Positions 1 to 12,099 of a DNA stretch of 64,000 nucleotides are shown here, in pieces. The stretch covers positions 24,127,003-24,191,002 of the forward strand of contig NC_135551.1 in NCBI RefSeq assembly GCF_964340395.1, read 5' to 3'. A model generated the notes under the pieces. The model worked only from the letters and a program-made list of their open reading frames with translations, did not search any database and had not been told where the DNA came from. This stretch comes from Glandiceps talaboti. Its lineage: Eukaryota; Hemichordata; Enteropneusta; Spengelidae. Position numbers and translations under genes: made by a program. Position 1 is the first letter of the stretch. Every line of letters starts with the position of its first letter.

Positions 1-674
1 AGTATTACATATACAACATAAAGGTATGCACAAAATGAGACGTTCCATCACTCTAAAATTGTTTAAATGTATTTTATTAGTCGTCCATAGAAGATGTGAT
101 TTGAGTGCTTCAGAAATGTAGGTAAGGGTCGGTAGCCGCCAAAAAAATGATCACCCACTGTGCAATTTCTTGCCAGCTACTAATTCAGGAATTTGTTCAG
201 AAATTGTTTGTTTCAACCATTATATTTTAATTGTGGGGGCAATTCATTTGTCGTCTTTATGTACAGCAATGTAATACTGATATATCTATAAATCACTGGT
301 TCAAATAATTGAAGAAATCTGAAGAACAAAATAAAGTATATGCACTGTTGGCCAAATCTAAGGAATACATGACATATACGTGATATCTGATGCATGTATC
401 TATGGTTACAATCAATTAGCATAATTATGTAAATAATCCTAGACACTGACTTCCTGTTTTGACCTTTTCTCAACAAGAGAAGAGGACAATCACCTGCGAA
501 TTTCAATTACCCTTCACATGAGTATCAAGGTGATACTATAGAATGGGGTACTTATCCCTCGTGCTGCTATGTAGCAACTATTTCCCTTGAATTTCAGCCT
601 TTAGGAAAATAGTTGCTTTACAGCCCTCAGGGTAATAGACATCTATTAGTGCCCACATAGCCAGGCAATAAGTG

Positions 675-1052
675 TGTAAGGCCAAATAAAAAAAGTTGTT
701 TGGTTCCGAATTCCCGACCCCACCTAGTTTTCACGCTGACCCTAAATTTTATTTTTTACTATTTGAGAAAAAGAAGAAGAAAAACACGGAAATTGTGAAG
801 TCTCTCAAGACATAGTGGATGCGGAAACTGACATCAACTGAAAAAGACAGTTCTTCCAATCTGTAATGGCTGTACATCTGATGAAAAGAAACCATAATAC
901 GGAGAACATATGAAACAATGCAAAACATAACTACCTGAACATAGACACTCACATATAAAAGAAAAATAAAAAAATAAAAAATAAAAAATCTACCTACCCC
1001 ACCTATTCTAAAATTGAATGTAATCGGAACCACACATTTTTTTTACACCTAA
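675..1052. mobile_element. MITE family 1, copy 1 (TTAGG-type ends)
   Basis: About 375 bp with imperfect terminal inverted repeats, starting TAAGGCCAAATAAAAAAAG and ending with the reverse of TTAGGTGTAAAAAAAATG, each followed inward by GGTTCC. The body (ACCCCACCTAGTTTTCACG to CTACCTACCCCACCTATTC) recurs at 20995-21375 and, inverted, at 38300-38705. It lies in an MMS22L intron. It has no coding capacity; the open frame on the minus strand at 749-1033 is a by-product. The superfamily is not assigned because I could not define a clean target-site duplication. Confidence 0.6.
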
Positions 1053-1119
1053 TAGTACATGTAAATGCTGTAAACATGCCAGTTTTAAATTCTTGTATAT
1101 TCTACATCTTTCTTACCAG

Positions 1120-4100
1120 CCATTGCAGCAGCCCTGTGGAAGAATACATACCCATTTATCAAGTCTCACTGTACCACGATGACACCACCTATACAACTAG
1201 CTGATATAGCATTCCATTTTACATTACTTGCTATCACCATGTAAGTATTGGTCTTAATGTAACCCTTTTCAGAGGTCTCTCCCTGTTATCAGAACATCAT
1301 TTTACCAGTGGTGGATAATTAAAAAATGGCTTTGAAGGTGCCAATTTGTTTATAACACCTTAATCTATAGTAACTAATGTCCGTGAAAAGTCATAAAAAT
1401 GAGTCATTTGGTTCTCACTATCATAAAGGGAACTATGACGGGTCTATATATTCCAACTTTTGAACACCACAGTAAAGTTCATCTTGACTTATCAAAGGTA
1501 TTTCTTATTCTTCATTAAGTGTATGTATAATATACCTGTTCTCTGAACAGCTCCAGATGCTTACAATTGTTACCCTTGGCATGGATCTATAGTAGCACAA
1601 CAGCCCTTTATACTTCAACTACCTGAGGAGCATGCAATATTTATTGCAGCCTCTGTAAGCAGGATTAAAGTATTCAGCTTGTGACCTTTATCCTACCAGG
1701 TCCCCAATTATACAGCTGGGTTGACTGGGGCACAATCATGGTTCAAATCTTGCCCAAGGACTTTAGCTATTCAGAAACAACTGGCAGCAATGTGGCTCAA
1801 ACCTGCCAGCTGCAGATTCCAAGACAACCACTCTAACCATTCAACCACCATGACGCCACATTGGGCAACACCTACACCCATTGGGCAATAAATTTTCAAT
1901 TGTCATATCTCACATAAGCTATGTGTAGGCTTGCTACATAGATGAAACACAGCCAAAGGTTGGTATGAAGGTTACAAAATTGACAACCCGTCATAGTTTG
2001 TAATAAACCCAGTAGTAAATGAAGTCATGCATTATTGTATGTTTTATTTGTATTTTCTTCTCCAGGAGTGGTGTGAGAGATAGTATACCATCAGCACCAT
2101 CATTTATTACACTAGTTCAGTATTTTGGTTTGCAAGACAATCAAGTTCACTCAAGGTACGTTGTTTTAGAAGTCTGCTGTCCTTTGTACAAGATGTTGAT
2201 ACAACGCATTTCAACACCTCATTTAAAGAATATCCAGTTTTATGCCACAAACAAATATTCAGAAAACTGTTTTAAGATTCAAAAAATAAAAAATAAATAA
2301 AACCAAATAAACAGGGAAATCCAGGATTACCATACCTTGTTCTTAAAAATTTAGTAACAGATTATCTCAGATTTATCCATATATTTATTCGATATGACAC
2401 CAAAACAGTACTTGTGCTAAATACAGCTTGATAGTCAGAAAAACAAAAGATGAGGTATTCTGTGACCACTAGGGGGCATTGTTTGTCTGGACTGCAGTGT
2501 GAGCCAGCCTCATAGCATCTTTCAAAATAATTCTTCAACAATTCTTTGCAAATTTCAGAAACATTCCTGTTTAAGTTAAATAGAATTGCTTTTGTGTTTA
2601 GGATTTAAGAACTTTTAAGAACAGTTTTGGAGATAATTTATTTTACAATTTTATTATCGTGCAGTATTTGTTGCCAGTATTTATATAATATTTTACCAAA
2701 CCAAACAATAGTGGAGAAACTAAGAAAGGAACTCGGTGCTGACTTCCCCAAACATATCATTCATGCTTGGTTTAGATGTGTATTATTAACCTACACACCT
2801 ACTGAACAAATGCAAGAGTTGACAAGGTAAGTGATTGGTCCATTTTATGGAATTTGCATATTAAGTAATTTTAGCCCAGGTGTTTTTTTTATGCATACTG
2901 TTCAATAAAAGAACAAAATTGAGGAAGTAAATGAAAGGAAGTTGTGTGTGATTTAGATGTGTATTATTAACCTACAAATCTACTGAACAAATGCAAGAAT
3001 TAACTAGTAATGTGATTGGTCCATTTTTTTGGAATTTGCATATTCAAGTAAGTTTAGCCAGATGCTTCTTTGACAATTAACATAAAAACTAATGTATCAA
3101 TTAAATGTACTGGTTATGAAAGGTGAAGGAAGTAACTGCAATAGTTGTAGGTTCATTTATGCATAACTTACATTTATGTTAATGTCATGTCAAGTAAAAT
3201 GTTAGTATTGTTACTTTGTAAATAAATACAAGTAAATTAGCATAAATAACCCTTAAAGGTATTCTGGTTGTATTCACAGAATGCTGCTCAAAATGCCAGA
3301 ATTTGCTGAAGTTGTACATCAAAATGTGAGTGCTTTTGTGTACTGCACCACGATATTTCTTGACTGTAAACTTGTTTTTGACATGTCCTTGTCCAACTCT
3401 TGTTAATTATTGTCTTTGACATGTGTTCTTCTTTAGTAATTGACCTGTACAATTCTTAAAGCCTTCTCATATGATCATGCCAGCGATTTGCAAACTCCTG
3501 CTTTTCTAGTTGGGGCCAGATAAAATATTGTGAATGTAGGTGAGCACAGTGAATTTATTAGTCTTGTAAATCGGTGAATCTATGAAGTTTGAATTACTCT
3601 ACAGTTGTACATTGGCTCAAATCAAGCCATACATACATACCAGAGATTTACTTATATCAGTCTTCATTTGCATACTACTGATGTTGAATTCAGCCTTATA
3701 TTGAAAAAAAATTTTCACCCATTTCTGTGTTCCATATTTACTTCTTTTTTTTTATTTTGCAATATTTGATATTTTGACAATTCCTTTCCACATTGTATTG
3801 TCTTATTATGATAATTCTGTTTTTGTATACAGGTTGATTCATTTGATGATGATTCCAGCACTAAAGTAGTGCTCCTTCAGTTTTTGACGTCACTTGAAGA
3901 ACAGTTTCACAATGTTCAGGTACGTATAATCTACTGGTCTGATGTTGAAAACTACACTAGCTGAAACTGGAGCATAAATTTTTCAATATACAGTATATAT
4001 TCTGAAAATTGTTAATAAAAATACCAATAATTAGACACTACATGTGTAGATTAAATTCTCTTTCTACGAAGGAGGTATTTGTTTGTACACACAAAAACTA

Positions 4101-7100
4101 AGCAAACACAAGAATAGGTTGACGTCATGGTTGTGTTGGGATGCTGATTTTAGGGTGCGGACCCAAAAATCAATTGGTAGGATTTATTGTACCATACCAT
4201 GTCCAGAAAGTATAGCCATTAAGATGCTATCAAACAAATATGGGAAGTTTACTATGGGAATGTATATTAAAATGCCAAACAAACACACGTATTAAGCCAT
4301 CAACAGTACTAACAATGCCAGATCAGAGACGTGCAGTAATTTTAATATTAAACTTGAATAGTGTATGCTTGTTTATGTGTTCTTGTAAACCAGCCTGAGT
4401 CAAGTACAATAACTTATAAACTTGGTTTGTGCCATTTATTTAGATATTTCAGACATGATTATCAATCTGATGAGATTAGTCAGTTTGAAAAAAAGTAAGT
4501 CAGTGCACAAAATATAAGGTTGAAAAAATATTTTGACAAAGTTTTATTTTGGAACTACTAGGTTCTTCCATTTGTCCATCTATTTCTCTGTCCACCAATA
4601 TAAACACGAATATGCTAAAGATCTAGTATCATAATCTCGTCCATTAACATTACACAGAAAGTATAGTTTGACTTTGTTTCTTCAATAAAATCTAGGTTTT
4701 TTCCCCTTTTGATTTCAGATAATTCAAGAGAAATTTCGTTTTCGTGGTATCGTTCATCAATATCTTGGTGACGTGATAAAATATGTTAGTCCAACCTTGA
4801 AATCCACTGGTACTTCTGATGCTTTGAACTGGATGTACTTTGTTTGTGGTAACATTGTTAAGTACCTAAGCAAAATGATTTATGTACAGGTAAACCTTTC
4901 ATTATGTGTTGTTACTTTGTTTGTAGTAATAATGTGTTACTACTCTGGCAATCAAGGTCTCAGTTTTTCTAAGATAGACACAAACTAAAACTATTGTTAT
5001 GACATGTTGATATAAGCTATTGAATGGAGGTTGGTTTAATTGTATATACAGTAGGGAGATATTTTTGATGACTATCATGATCTTGCAGTGTACATTTTTG
5101 GGGATGTCCAATGTTTACACTATCTTGATCACAGGGTGATTAGATTCACATGACAGAGACACTGCTATCCCCCACTTGTGTTTTCTACCATATTGAATAA
5201 CAACAATTTTAGTGCGTGTCTATCAGATAAGTGCTTAATGAAGATGGTCTGTATACAGATAAACATTTCAATATGTGCTGTTACGAGTACTTTGAATGTG
5301 GTAACTCATGGGAAAACCACAGTGTCTGTTACCTGCCATACTAGACTGTATGGTTGTACCACATAACTTAGTAATTTAATAATGTACTTTCTTACAGGGA
5401 AAACCAGTGTCTGTTACCTACCATACTAGACTGTATGGTTGTACCACATGACTTAGTTATTTAATAATGTACTTTCTTACAGGGAAAATCAGTGTCTGTT
5501 ACCTACCATATTAGACTGTATGGCTGTACCACATAAGTAATAATATACTTTCTTACAGGGAAAACCACAGTGTCTGTTACCTGCCATATTAGACTGTATG
5601 GTTGTACCACATGTGTTGTTCAATCCTAACAAAACAATGCCAGATAGTCAACTCTGTGCAATCAGAGAAACTCTGCACTTGGTAAGTATTGTATGGGAGA
5701 TTATGAGATTAATGTCTAAAATTCTTACCTAATAGGGGCCCTGTTTGCACAATGCCATTTTCAAATGAAAATGCAACTATTTTTTGTTTGCATGTAACAG
5801 TTACACAAAGGCAACAAAACACAATGAAAATGCAACAATTTGAAAATATACAAATTTGACCTCAGGAATCACCCCATCGATGATGTACCTACACATGCAT
5901 CTAAACCGTTTTGTTATGTTATGTTTGTGCATGGGTAATAGCATCGTTTTAACGATTCTGAAATGTGTAAAATTGCTTAATCAAGTAGCAATATTAACAA
6001 AAAACTATGAAGTTCTTGTTTGCCCATTCCCTTCTTTTGATGATTTACTAATGTAACAACATATTTGGCATTTGTCTGTGGTAAGTGTTCTTATTGAATT
6101 GAATTGAATTGGTATGTTTGTTTCATCTTTTTCTTTGGTAGTTTCTAGAAGGCCTTTCAAAGTTAGATTATAAGAGGGATCCTTACCTACAACGCAGGCT
6201 AAAGGATATCGTGATGCAGTACTTTCATAGATTCCCTATGGTGAGTTGTGATGCAGTACTTTCGTAGATTCCCTATGGTGAGTTGTGATGCACTACTTTC
6301 ATAGATTCCCTATGGTGAGTTGTGATGCAGTACTTTCATAGATTCCCTATGGTGAGTTGTGATGCAGTACTTTCATAGATTCCCTATAGTGAGTTGTGAT
6401 GCAGTACTTTCATAGATTCCCTATGGTGAGTTGTGATGCAGTACTTTCATAGATTCTCTGTTGTGAGTTGTGATGCAGTACTTTCATAGATTCTCTGTTG
6501 TGAGTTGTGATGCAGTACTTTCATAGATTCCCTATTGTGAGTAGTGATGCAGTACTTTCATAGATTCCCTATGGTGAGTTGTGATACAGTACTTTCATAG
6601 ATTCTCTATAGTGAGTTGTGATGCAGTACTTTCATAGATTCCCTATGGTGAGTTGTGATGCAGTACTTTCATAGATTCCCTATGGTGAGTTGTGATGCAC
6701 TACTTTCATAGATTGGGAGTTTTGTAAAACACAGTAAAGGAAGGTAGTAGACTATCATGAAGTCATTGTTACCAGAGGATACTATGCCGTGTGTATCATG
6801 CATTAGACAATGCTGTTTAATACTATAAATTATTCACTGTGTCCAAGTATTCACTGAGAGAATTTTAATTTAACCTTAATTATCATGATGTGTCTCTATA
6901 CTTTCAGAGATTATCAAGCAGTGCCACTATCAGTACAAATGCTGCATGTGGTAAAAAACACCCCTTTCTGGTAAGTTGACACAAGTAATGAACAGTTCTA
7001 TTAAAACTCATTAACTTTCAAAATAAGTAGCACAAATTACTATATGTCAATATCTGATTTGTAATTATACACATGTACCTTGGCTTGGACTCAGCAGTTT

Positions 7101-10100
7101 GCAGAATTGAGATTCATTGCTTCCATTCATTTCTGAATTGATAAGTCTTTAGGCAAGATTTGAATCATGATTGTGCCTCAATCAACCCAGCTGGATACTT
7201 AGGGACCTGGTAGGATAGAGGTTATGTTGGATTGTATACTCCCAAGGGAGTTGAGGAAGTATATGCCACTGTAGATCCAGGGGTAATATATTTTAGTGAC
7301 TGGAACTCTCCGGAGGGCAGGCACATCATAAAATACACTTTAGTATTGTTGTTATTATCCTCTTCTAGAAGCAGGTGTTCAGTTGCCACTAGATGACACT
7401 ATTCAATGTTTTTGTGAATTGACCCATTTCATACTTTTCTGTAGGATGTTTTACATTTTGTCTTACATCATTAGAACATTACTTGTATAAAAATGTTGCA
7501 AAGAGAATACAAGCTTTGTAAATAGTTTTGAAGTTAATACTTTGATAAAATGTAAAATTGTGATACCATCGTGTATTTCATTGCTATATCTAAGTTCTTT
7601 GTTTTAACTTTCAGGCAGCATTACAAAGCATTGGTGCTAAAAGTACAGGTGACTTATCAAGGTAAACTTTGAAATAAGTCAAAAGTTTGTAAGTTGTAGA
7701 GAAATTAGTAATTTATATAAACCAGCCTCCATGGCAAACTTTCCTTTAACCAGTGATTAAATAAACATATCAAGCCAATCAGTGATTAGTAAACATGCCT
7801 AGCCAATCATGTCTAGCCAATCAGTAGTTTGTAATCATCATGCCTAGCCAATCAGTTGTTAGTATACAAGATGTAGACATCATATTTACTAATTGGTGAT
7901 TGGCTAGAAATGATGTTTACTAATCACCGATTGGCTGAAAACTCTGTTTACAAATTGACTATCATGTTAGAAAGGCCAAATACCAGGCTTACAATAAAAC
8001 AATTTAAACTGCCTGTTTCCACTTGTATGAATTTTATAAACAATTGTAGCCCACAGTGAGAACGCTTTCTTTAATTTTAAGGGTTGTATCAATGATTGCC
8101 TGAATTTAATGATCTCCTTTTATTCTTTTATTAGGAATTTTCGCCTGTTTATTTTAGAACTAATCTGTACCAGTCACCTTATATTGAAAACAAACAAGTT
8201 ACCACAGAATATGAGCAATGCTTTACTCTTTCTGAAAGAACTCTTCCAAAGGATGACTGTGCAAGAAACTGTAAGGTCAGTACTCAACCAAGTATATAAC
8301 TCTTTGAATTTCTAGTTACTGCCCTGTGTATTTCCATTGTTATTGAATTAATGTGGTCTGTATATACTCAGTTACAGCCCTGTCAATTTACATTGTTTTT
8401 CAAATGATAAAGGTCTATATATACTCAGTTACAGCCCTGTCAATTTACATTGTTATTGAATTGATAGGTCTGTAAAGGCCACATGCTAGGCTTGTATGTA
8501 AACCAATTGACACAGATAAGTATACTTTTACATTTGATATGAATACTATAGCATATAGCACATAGAGAAAGTGCTTTACTTCAGTGTTACCCATGTACTT
8601 GTGTACTTACTATTTACCTATAATTCATATCAGAGCTATTCTGTCTAGTGTATCTATGAACTGACTGGTAGTGAATTACAAGAGATGTAACTGACTGGTA
8701 TATTTATCTCCATTCATATTTAGCACTATTCCATTGATGCTGGGTACTATGTTGGATATCCTTCTAGTAGCTGAGACAACATCCGTTATCAATGTCAAGA
8801 AACTGGCTGTTACTGTACTTAAGAGTATGTTAGAAGCATATCGACTTGTACCCAATGCCATACCAAAGTAAGAAAAGAGTATAATACATTTGTTGTGATT
8901 GGACACTTATACATGTAGTCTAATGATACATCTGTTGTGATTGGTTATGCACTTTATACATGATTGTACATGTAGTGTAGGCCCAAACTTGAATTAAAAG
9001 TGGATGACATAATTATCATGGACAACAGTAGGTGATGATATTATTGTATTGGACAACACCAGATGATGACATTGTATGAGATAACAGTAGTGATGACATC
9101 ATTGTATGAGACAACAGTAGTTGATGACATCATTGTATGAGAGACAACAATAGTTGATGACATCATTGTATGAGACAACAGTAGTTGATGACATCACTGT
9201 ATGAGACAACAGTAGTTGATGACATCATTGTATTGGACAACCATAGTTGATGACAAAAGAACTTCATGTGATTTCTTTATACTGGTTGTATTCGATGCAG
9301 GGAGAAAGTAGAAACAGCTGTGCGAGTCTTCATCATAAAGCACTTCAGGTCTGGTTATGTGTCAGCTCTACATGTCCTAGAAGCAATGGCTGTTATGCAC
9401 AAAGATATCATTGTGTCTAGTATACCCAAACTCCTTGAAGAAGTTAACCAGATGGAAATGAAACGTGGAGTCGGCTGGGATAGAAATCTAAGGTAATGCC
9501 ATGTGACTAATCAAATCACAAAATGCATTAGAAATGTCATGAAATTGGATACTTCAACTGAAATAATACCTAATTCTTTTAGTTATTATAGTGCCTCATC
9601 AGATGAAATTTCAGCTTTTTTTTTGCTCTGTCCTAAATACTTTTTCCATTTTTTTTATCCAAGCTTGTCTTCTTGAGTTATAGATAGAAAAATTATACTT
9701 CAGCAGCTAAGGTAAAAAAAATATCAGCCAGATATATGATTGGTATATGTCAGCATTGATTAGCAATTTTACACTGATAAAGGAAGTCTACTTGTATATT
9801 ATACATGTAGTTAGTCTTGTGTTCCCAATTGTACATAGGTGATGTGCTTTTGGCATAAAACGTCAACATACGCACAGAAAACTCCTTTTTTGGCTGGCAC
9901 AATTATTTCACTGGTAATTGAGCCTTTGGTTTTCTTAGATTTCTAAGTTTTCTAAAAGGCTCAATTACCAGAGTCGTAAAAGTAACCAGACAATATATTA
10001 TAATCCCTGGACATTGATCATTTCTCCATTTGTTAAGGTATTTAAGAAATGTCACTTTCATTGCGTCTCAGCTAGGATATCAAACTGTTGAATGCATTTC

Positions 10101-10493
10101 AGTCTTCATGTGGATAGAAAAACCCCATAAAAACTTAAGTCATTTTTTTTGAGAATAATGATGAGGCACTATACTATTAACATTGATTTATCTCATTCCT
10201 ATCTCTCCATTTACTCAATAAATTAATCCAACCATCATTTTGTGGAAGTACAAGACTAGTGAAATAAAATCAATAGATATATTTGTAATGTATTAATTAT
10301 TCTATGTTTTATATATTCGGTAGATGCATAGACCCTCCACTAACGAGGGTCTATGGTTGAAATTATAAACAATATAAGTGATTCTATTATCTGATTGTTT
10401 CACAGACGTGCAGTTATTGAAGTTTTGAAACATTTAGGAGAAGATGGAAAGCACTATATTGAACAACTATCAGAAGATGTTTCCTTATTTTGA
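1120..10493 (+). CDS. MMS22L: MMS22-like DNA repair protein, C-terminal 14 exons (5' partial)
   Basis: Coding exons: 1120-1240, 2066-2155, 2665-2826, 3280-3325, 3833-3919, 4719-4889, 5559-5681, 6142-6240, 6908-6970, 7615-7661, 8135-8275, 8724-8867, 9301-9492, 10406-10493 (stop TGA). All joins keep phase and use GT-AG sites, giving about 523 residues; family members have about 1,240, so the N-terminal part lies before the window. Identification is from remembered family features: an LWK near the start, QLADIAFHFTLLA, the DIVMQYFHRF stretch and the helical-repeat C-terminus ending EQLSEDVSLF. In animals MMS22L pairs with TONSL and loads RAD51 at stalled replication forks in the nucleus. Four exon borders here are locally duplicated (exons at 2665, 4719, 5559 and 6142); the productive sites still give an open frame. 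Exon 2665 uses the acceptor at 2663-2664, because a later CAG would break the frame. Confidence 0.88.
1555..1860 (-). mobile_element. tRNA-derived SINE family B, copy 1
   Basis: On the minus strand this reads as the same about 300 bp retroposon found at 7085-7340, 19570-19930 and, through the large duplication, 41675-42005. Shared landmarks are the CCTTGGGCAAGATTTGAACC-like segment, CCAGCTGTATAATTGGGGAC, CCTACCAGGTCCCC and GGATCTA(A/T)AGTAGCAC. The pol III B box is degenerate in this copy. It sits in an MMS22L intron. Confidence 0.6.
2768..3062 (+). repeat. Tandem duplication of MMS22L exon 3 end plus donor
   Basis: The 3' end of the 2665-2826 exon and about 60 bp of intron (about 2768-2886) recur at about 2950-3062. 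The copy keeps TAGATGTGTATTATTAACCT and CTGAACAAATGCAAGA, but its donor AAGgtaagt has changed to TAGTAATG, so it should not splice at that point. Confidence 0.7.
5225..5310 (+). repeat. Diverged copy of MMS22L exon 6 end plus intron start
   Basis: 5225-5310 is a degenerate copy of about 4860-4950: ATGATTTATGTACAGgtaaac becomes ATGGTCTGTATACAGataaac, followed by similar TTTCAATATGTGCTGTTAC sequence. The donor G is mutated to A. The copy directly abuts the exon 7 array. Confidence 0.55.
5308..5620 (+). repeat. Fourfold tandem array of exon 7 acceptor and exon start
   Basis: Units of about 76-85 bp carry TTCTTACAG|GGAAAACC plus about 60 bp of exon sequence. The exon-like starts are at about 5308, 5398, 5483 and 5559; only the last continues into the full exon (to 5681) with a donor. 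The middle two copies lost 2 nt after GGAAAA, so using them would shift the frame. Confidence 0.8.
6211..6717 (+). repeat. 37-bp minisatellite, 14 copies, containing the exon 8 donor site
   Basis: Starts at 6211, 6248, 6285 and so on to 6692, at exact 37-bp steps with no indels. The first unit is the real 3' end of the MMS22L exon (TTCCCTATG|gtgagt at 6240/6241). Most units repeat exon end plus donor with few substitutions; some donors are altered (CTATAgtgagt, CTGTTgtgagt). Reading through the first donor meets an in-frame TAG within the next unit, so only the first donor is productive. Confidence 0.9.
7085..7340 (+). mobile_element. tRNA-derived SINE family B, copy 2
   Basis: Same family as 1555-1860 and 19570-19930: AGGCAAGATTTGAATCATG, CAACCCAGCTGGATAC, GGGACCTGGTAGGATAG and the GTGACTGGAACTC tail region. 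The head, with the pol III boxes, is eroded. It is in an MMS22L intron. Confidence 0.55.
7755..7945. repeat. Inverted/tandem CCAAT-rich repeat
   Basis: Several copies of AGCCAATCAGTGATTAGTAAAC are followed by their reverse complement (GTTTACTAATCACCGATTGGCT). This gives a foldback of about 190 bp in an MMS22L intron, probably an old MITE. Confidence 0.5.
9003..9255 (+). repeat. Minisatellite of about 31-bp units before MMS22L exon 13
   Basis: About eight imperfect copies of a unit around GACAACAGTAGTTGATGACA followed by TCATTGTATGA, ending 45 bp before the acceptor of the 9301 exon. Confidence 0.75.
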
Positions 10494-11105
10494 ACTTGGA
10501 AGATGACTTTGTTTAAACATAATATCATGTTTTATTATCTTCCAATTAATGAATGAAGCTCATGGGGAAGTAATACCACATTGGGTTCCATACGTCCATT
10601 CATACTTCCATTTCCATCTGTATTGCTGACATGAATAACCAAATTCATTCAAACTTGGTTCAAAGGTGACATACCATAATCGGTATGTACATGATATTTA
10701 GTTTTGCTAAAGTTTCAAATTTGGATGGATGGTGGCTATATTTGACATAAAAGTATACTTGGTAAATTCTTTCGCAGGTTATATACACATTCCAAAATAC
10801 AACTTGTCACGAAGATGATGCTATATGAATATATACTTTACATAAGTATTAATTGTATAGATAAAGAAAGTTGAACCCAAATGATTTCTCTATATGTGGA
10901 GGTCTTTCACAAAACTATGCTTGGTGTTGCAAACAAGGCATTGCTTGCTATAGTCCATATGCACATACTAATATCGAGTTACGTAACATTGCAGTGTTCT
11001 AAGGACATAGATAACCCAGTGGTGGTGACATTGGCGTTTGACCAATTAGCATATCTCATTGGTGCACCATTTTCACAAGTCCTGTTATTATTATCCTTTA
11101 AAATG

Positions 11106-11113
11106 CAAATAAA
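11106..11113 (+). terminator. Possible MMS22L poly(A) signal
   Basis: AATAAA about 615 nt after the MMS22L stop, the first good hexamer seen on this strand. No transcript evidence is available. Confidence 0.3.
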
Positions 11114-11568
11114 TGTTATGTAAATAACTTTACTTGTGAAGAACGTTCATTGGTTATGTTTTCTTTTATTTACTTTAAAGCAATTCAACTTGTAATTGCA
11201 CATGCAGTATTACAGTTTACATTATCCATGTACAATCGGAACAGGACTCTTTTCTCAAATGACTGTAGTTGTATTATTCGTTAATAAAGTCAATTATACA
11301 GTGCATTCAAGAACAATTTCTGGTGTTCATCATTTATCACGATATTGTTTTGTGCTTGGAAGTTAAAATATGCTATGTGTATAATTCCATATCCTCCCTT
11401 CAATTATTGTCCATTTTGAATACATGATGTCATCGTCTGCATTAGTACTGACTTCATACACCTCCGCATGCACATTACATCTACTGAGACGGTAGGCCAA
11501 CTCCCCAAATTTTTAGACGGGTATACGGTCTAAGTTTGATTAAAAAATTATGATATTAATCCCAAAAC

Positions 11569-11705
11569 TAGCTGCAATAATTGTAGCGTCTTGTTGCGGT
11601 TTTGAGGTTTTTTTCGTCTGTTTTGGTGACTTTTTAAGTTTTAGTCACCAAAACAGACGAAAAACCCCTCAAAACCGAAAAAAGACGCTACAATTATTGC
11701 AGCTA
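11569..11705. mobile_element. Foldback MITE with 9-bp target duplication (Mutator-like)
   Basis: The element is a 137-bp hairpin. Two 63-nt arms beginning TAGCTGCAATAATTGTAG, with a few mismatches, surround an 11-nt loop. The 9-bp direct repeat TCCCAAAAC flanks it (11560-11568 and 11706-11714). The other arm of the large duplication has an intact empty site with one copy of the target (49276-49284, reverse strand). Nine-base duplications and long inverted ends are typical of Mutator-type elements; this assignment is inferred. Confidence 0.8.
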
Positions 11706-11905
11706 TCCCAAAACAAACTTATTGTTAAAGATTTCCAGTCACTATCATCCGGTCAATATCACCATATTCTGATGTTGTGAAGGTATTTCTAAAGATCGTG
11801 TTTCATGTCTTTGACTCATGAGGGAAATTTCAGAAGACCCCATTTGGGTGGCATATACCCCGGTACATACCCATATACAATACTAATACCTTTCTATGGA
11901 AGTGT

Positions 11906-11933
11906 CCCCCCCCCCCCCCCCCCCCCCCCCCCC
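11906..11933 (+). repeat. Poly-C tract
   Basis: An uninterrupted run of 28 C. The corresponding place in the inverted arm (about 49.08 kb) lacks it. Confidence 0.9.
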
Positions 11934-12099
11934 GTTGCACTCCAACTTGAACATTCCTATATCAATGCAGTCACACGCCTATTCATGATTCTTCGGACAC
12001 AACTCTAGATTCGCTGACTCGCTGACACAGTGACAGAAACGTCAATGTTGACGTTTTTGTTTGTTAGTTTGTTTTTGTTATTTTGTAGCTTTGTTTATC

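Noticed and set aside
749-1033. 94-codon minus-strand frame
   Set aside because: It lies within a non-coding MITE and does not stay open in the other copies of the element.
6211-6717. CRISPR-like array (regular 37-bp repeats)
   Set aside because: The units are contiguous with no spacers, the first unit is coding, and the genome is animal. It is a minisatellite.
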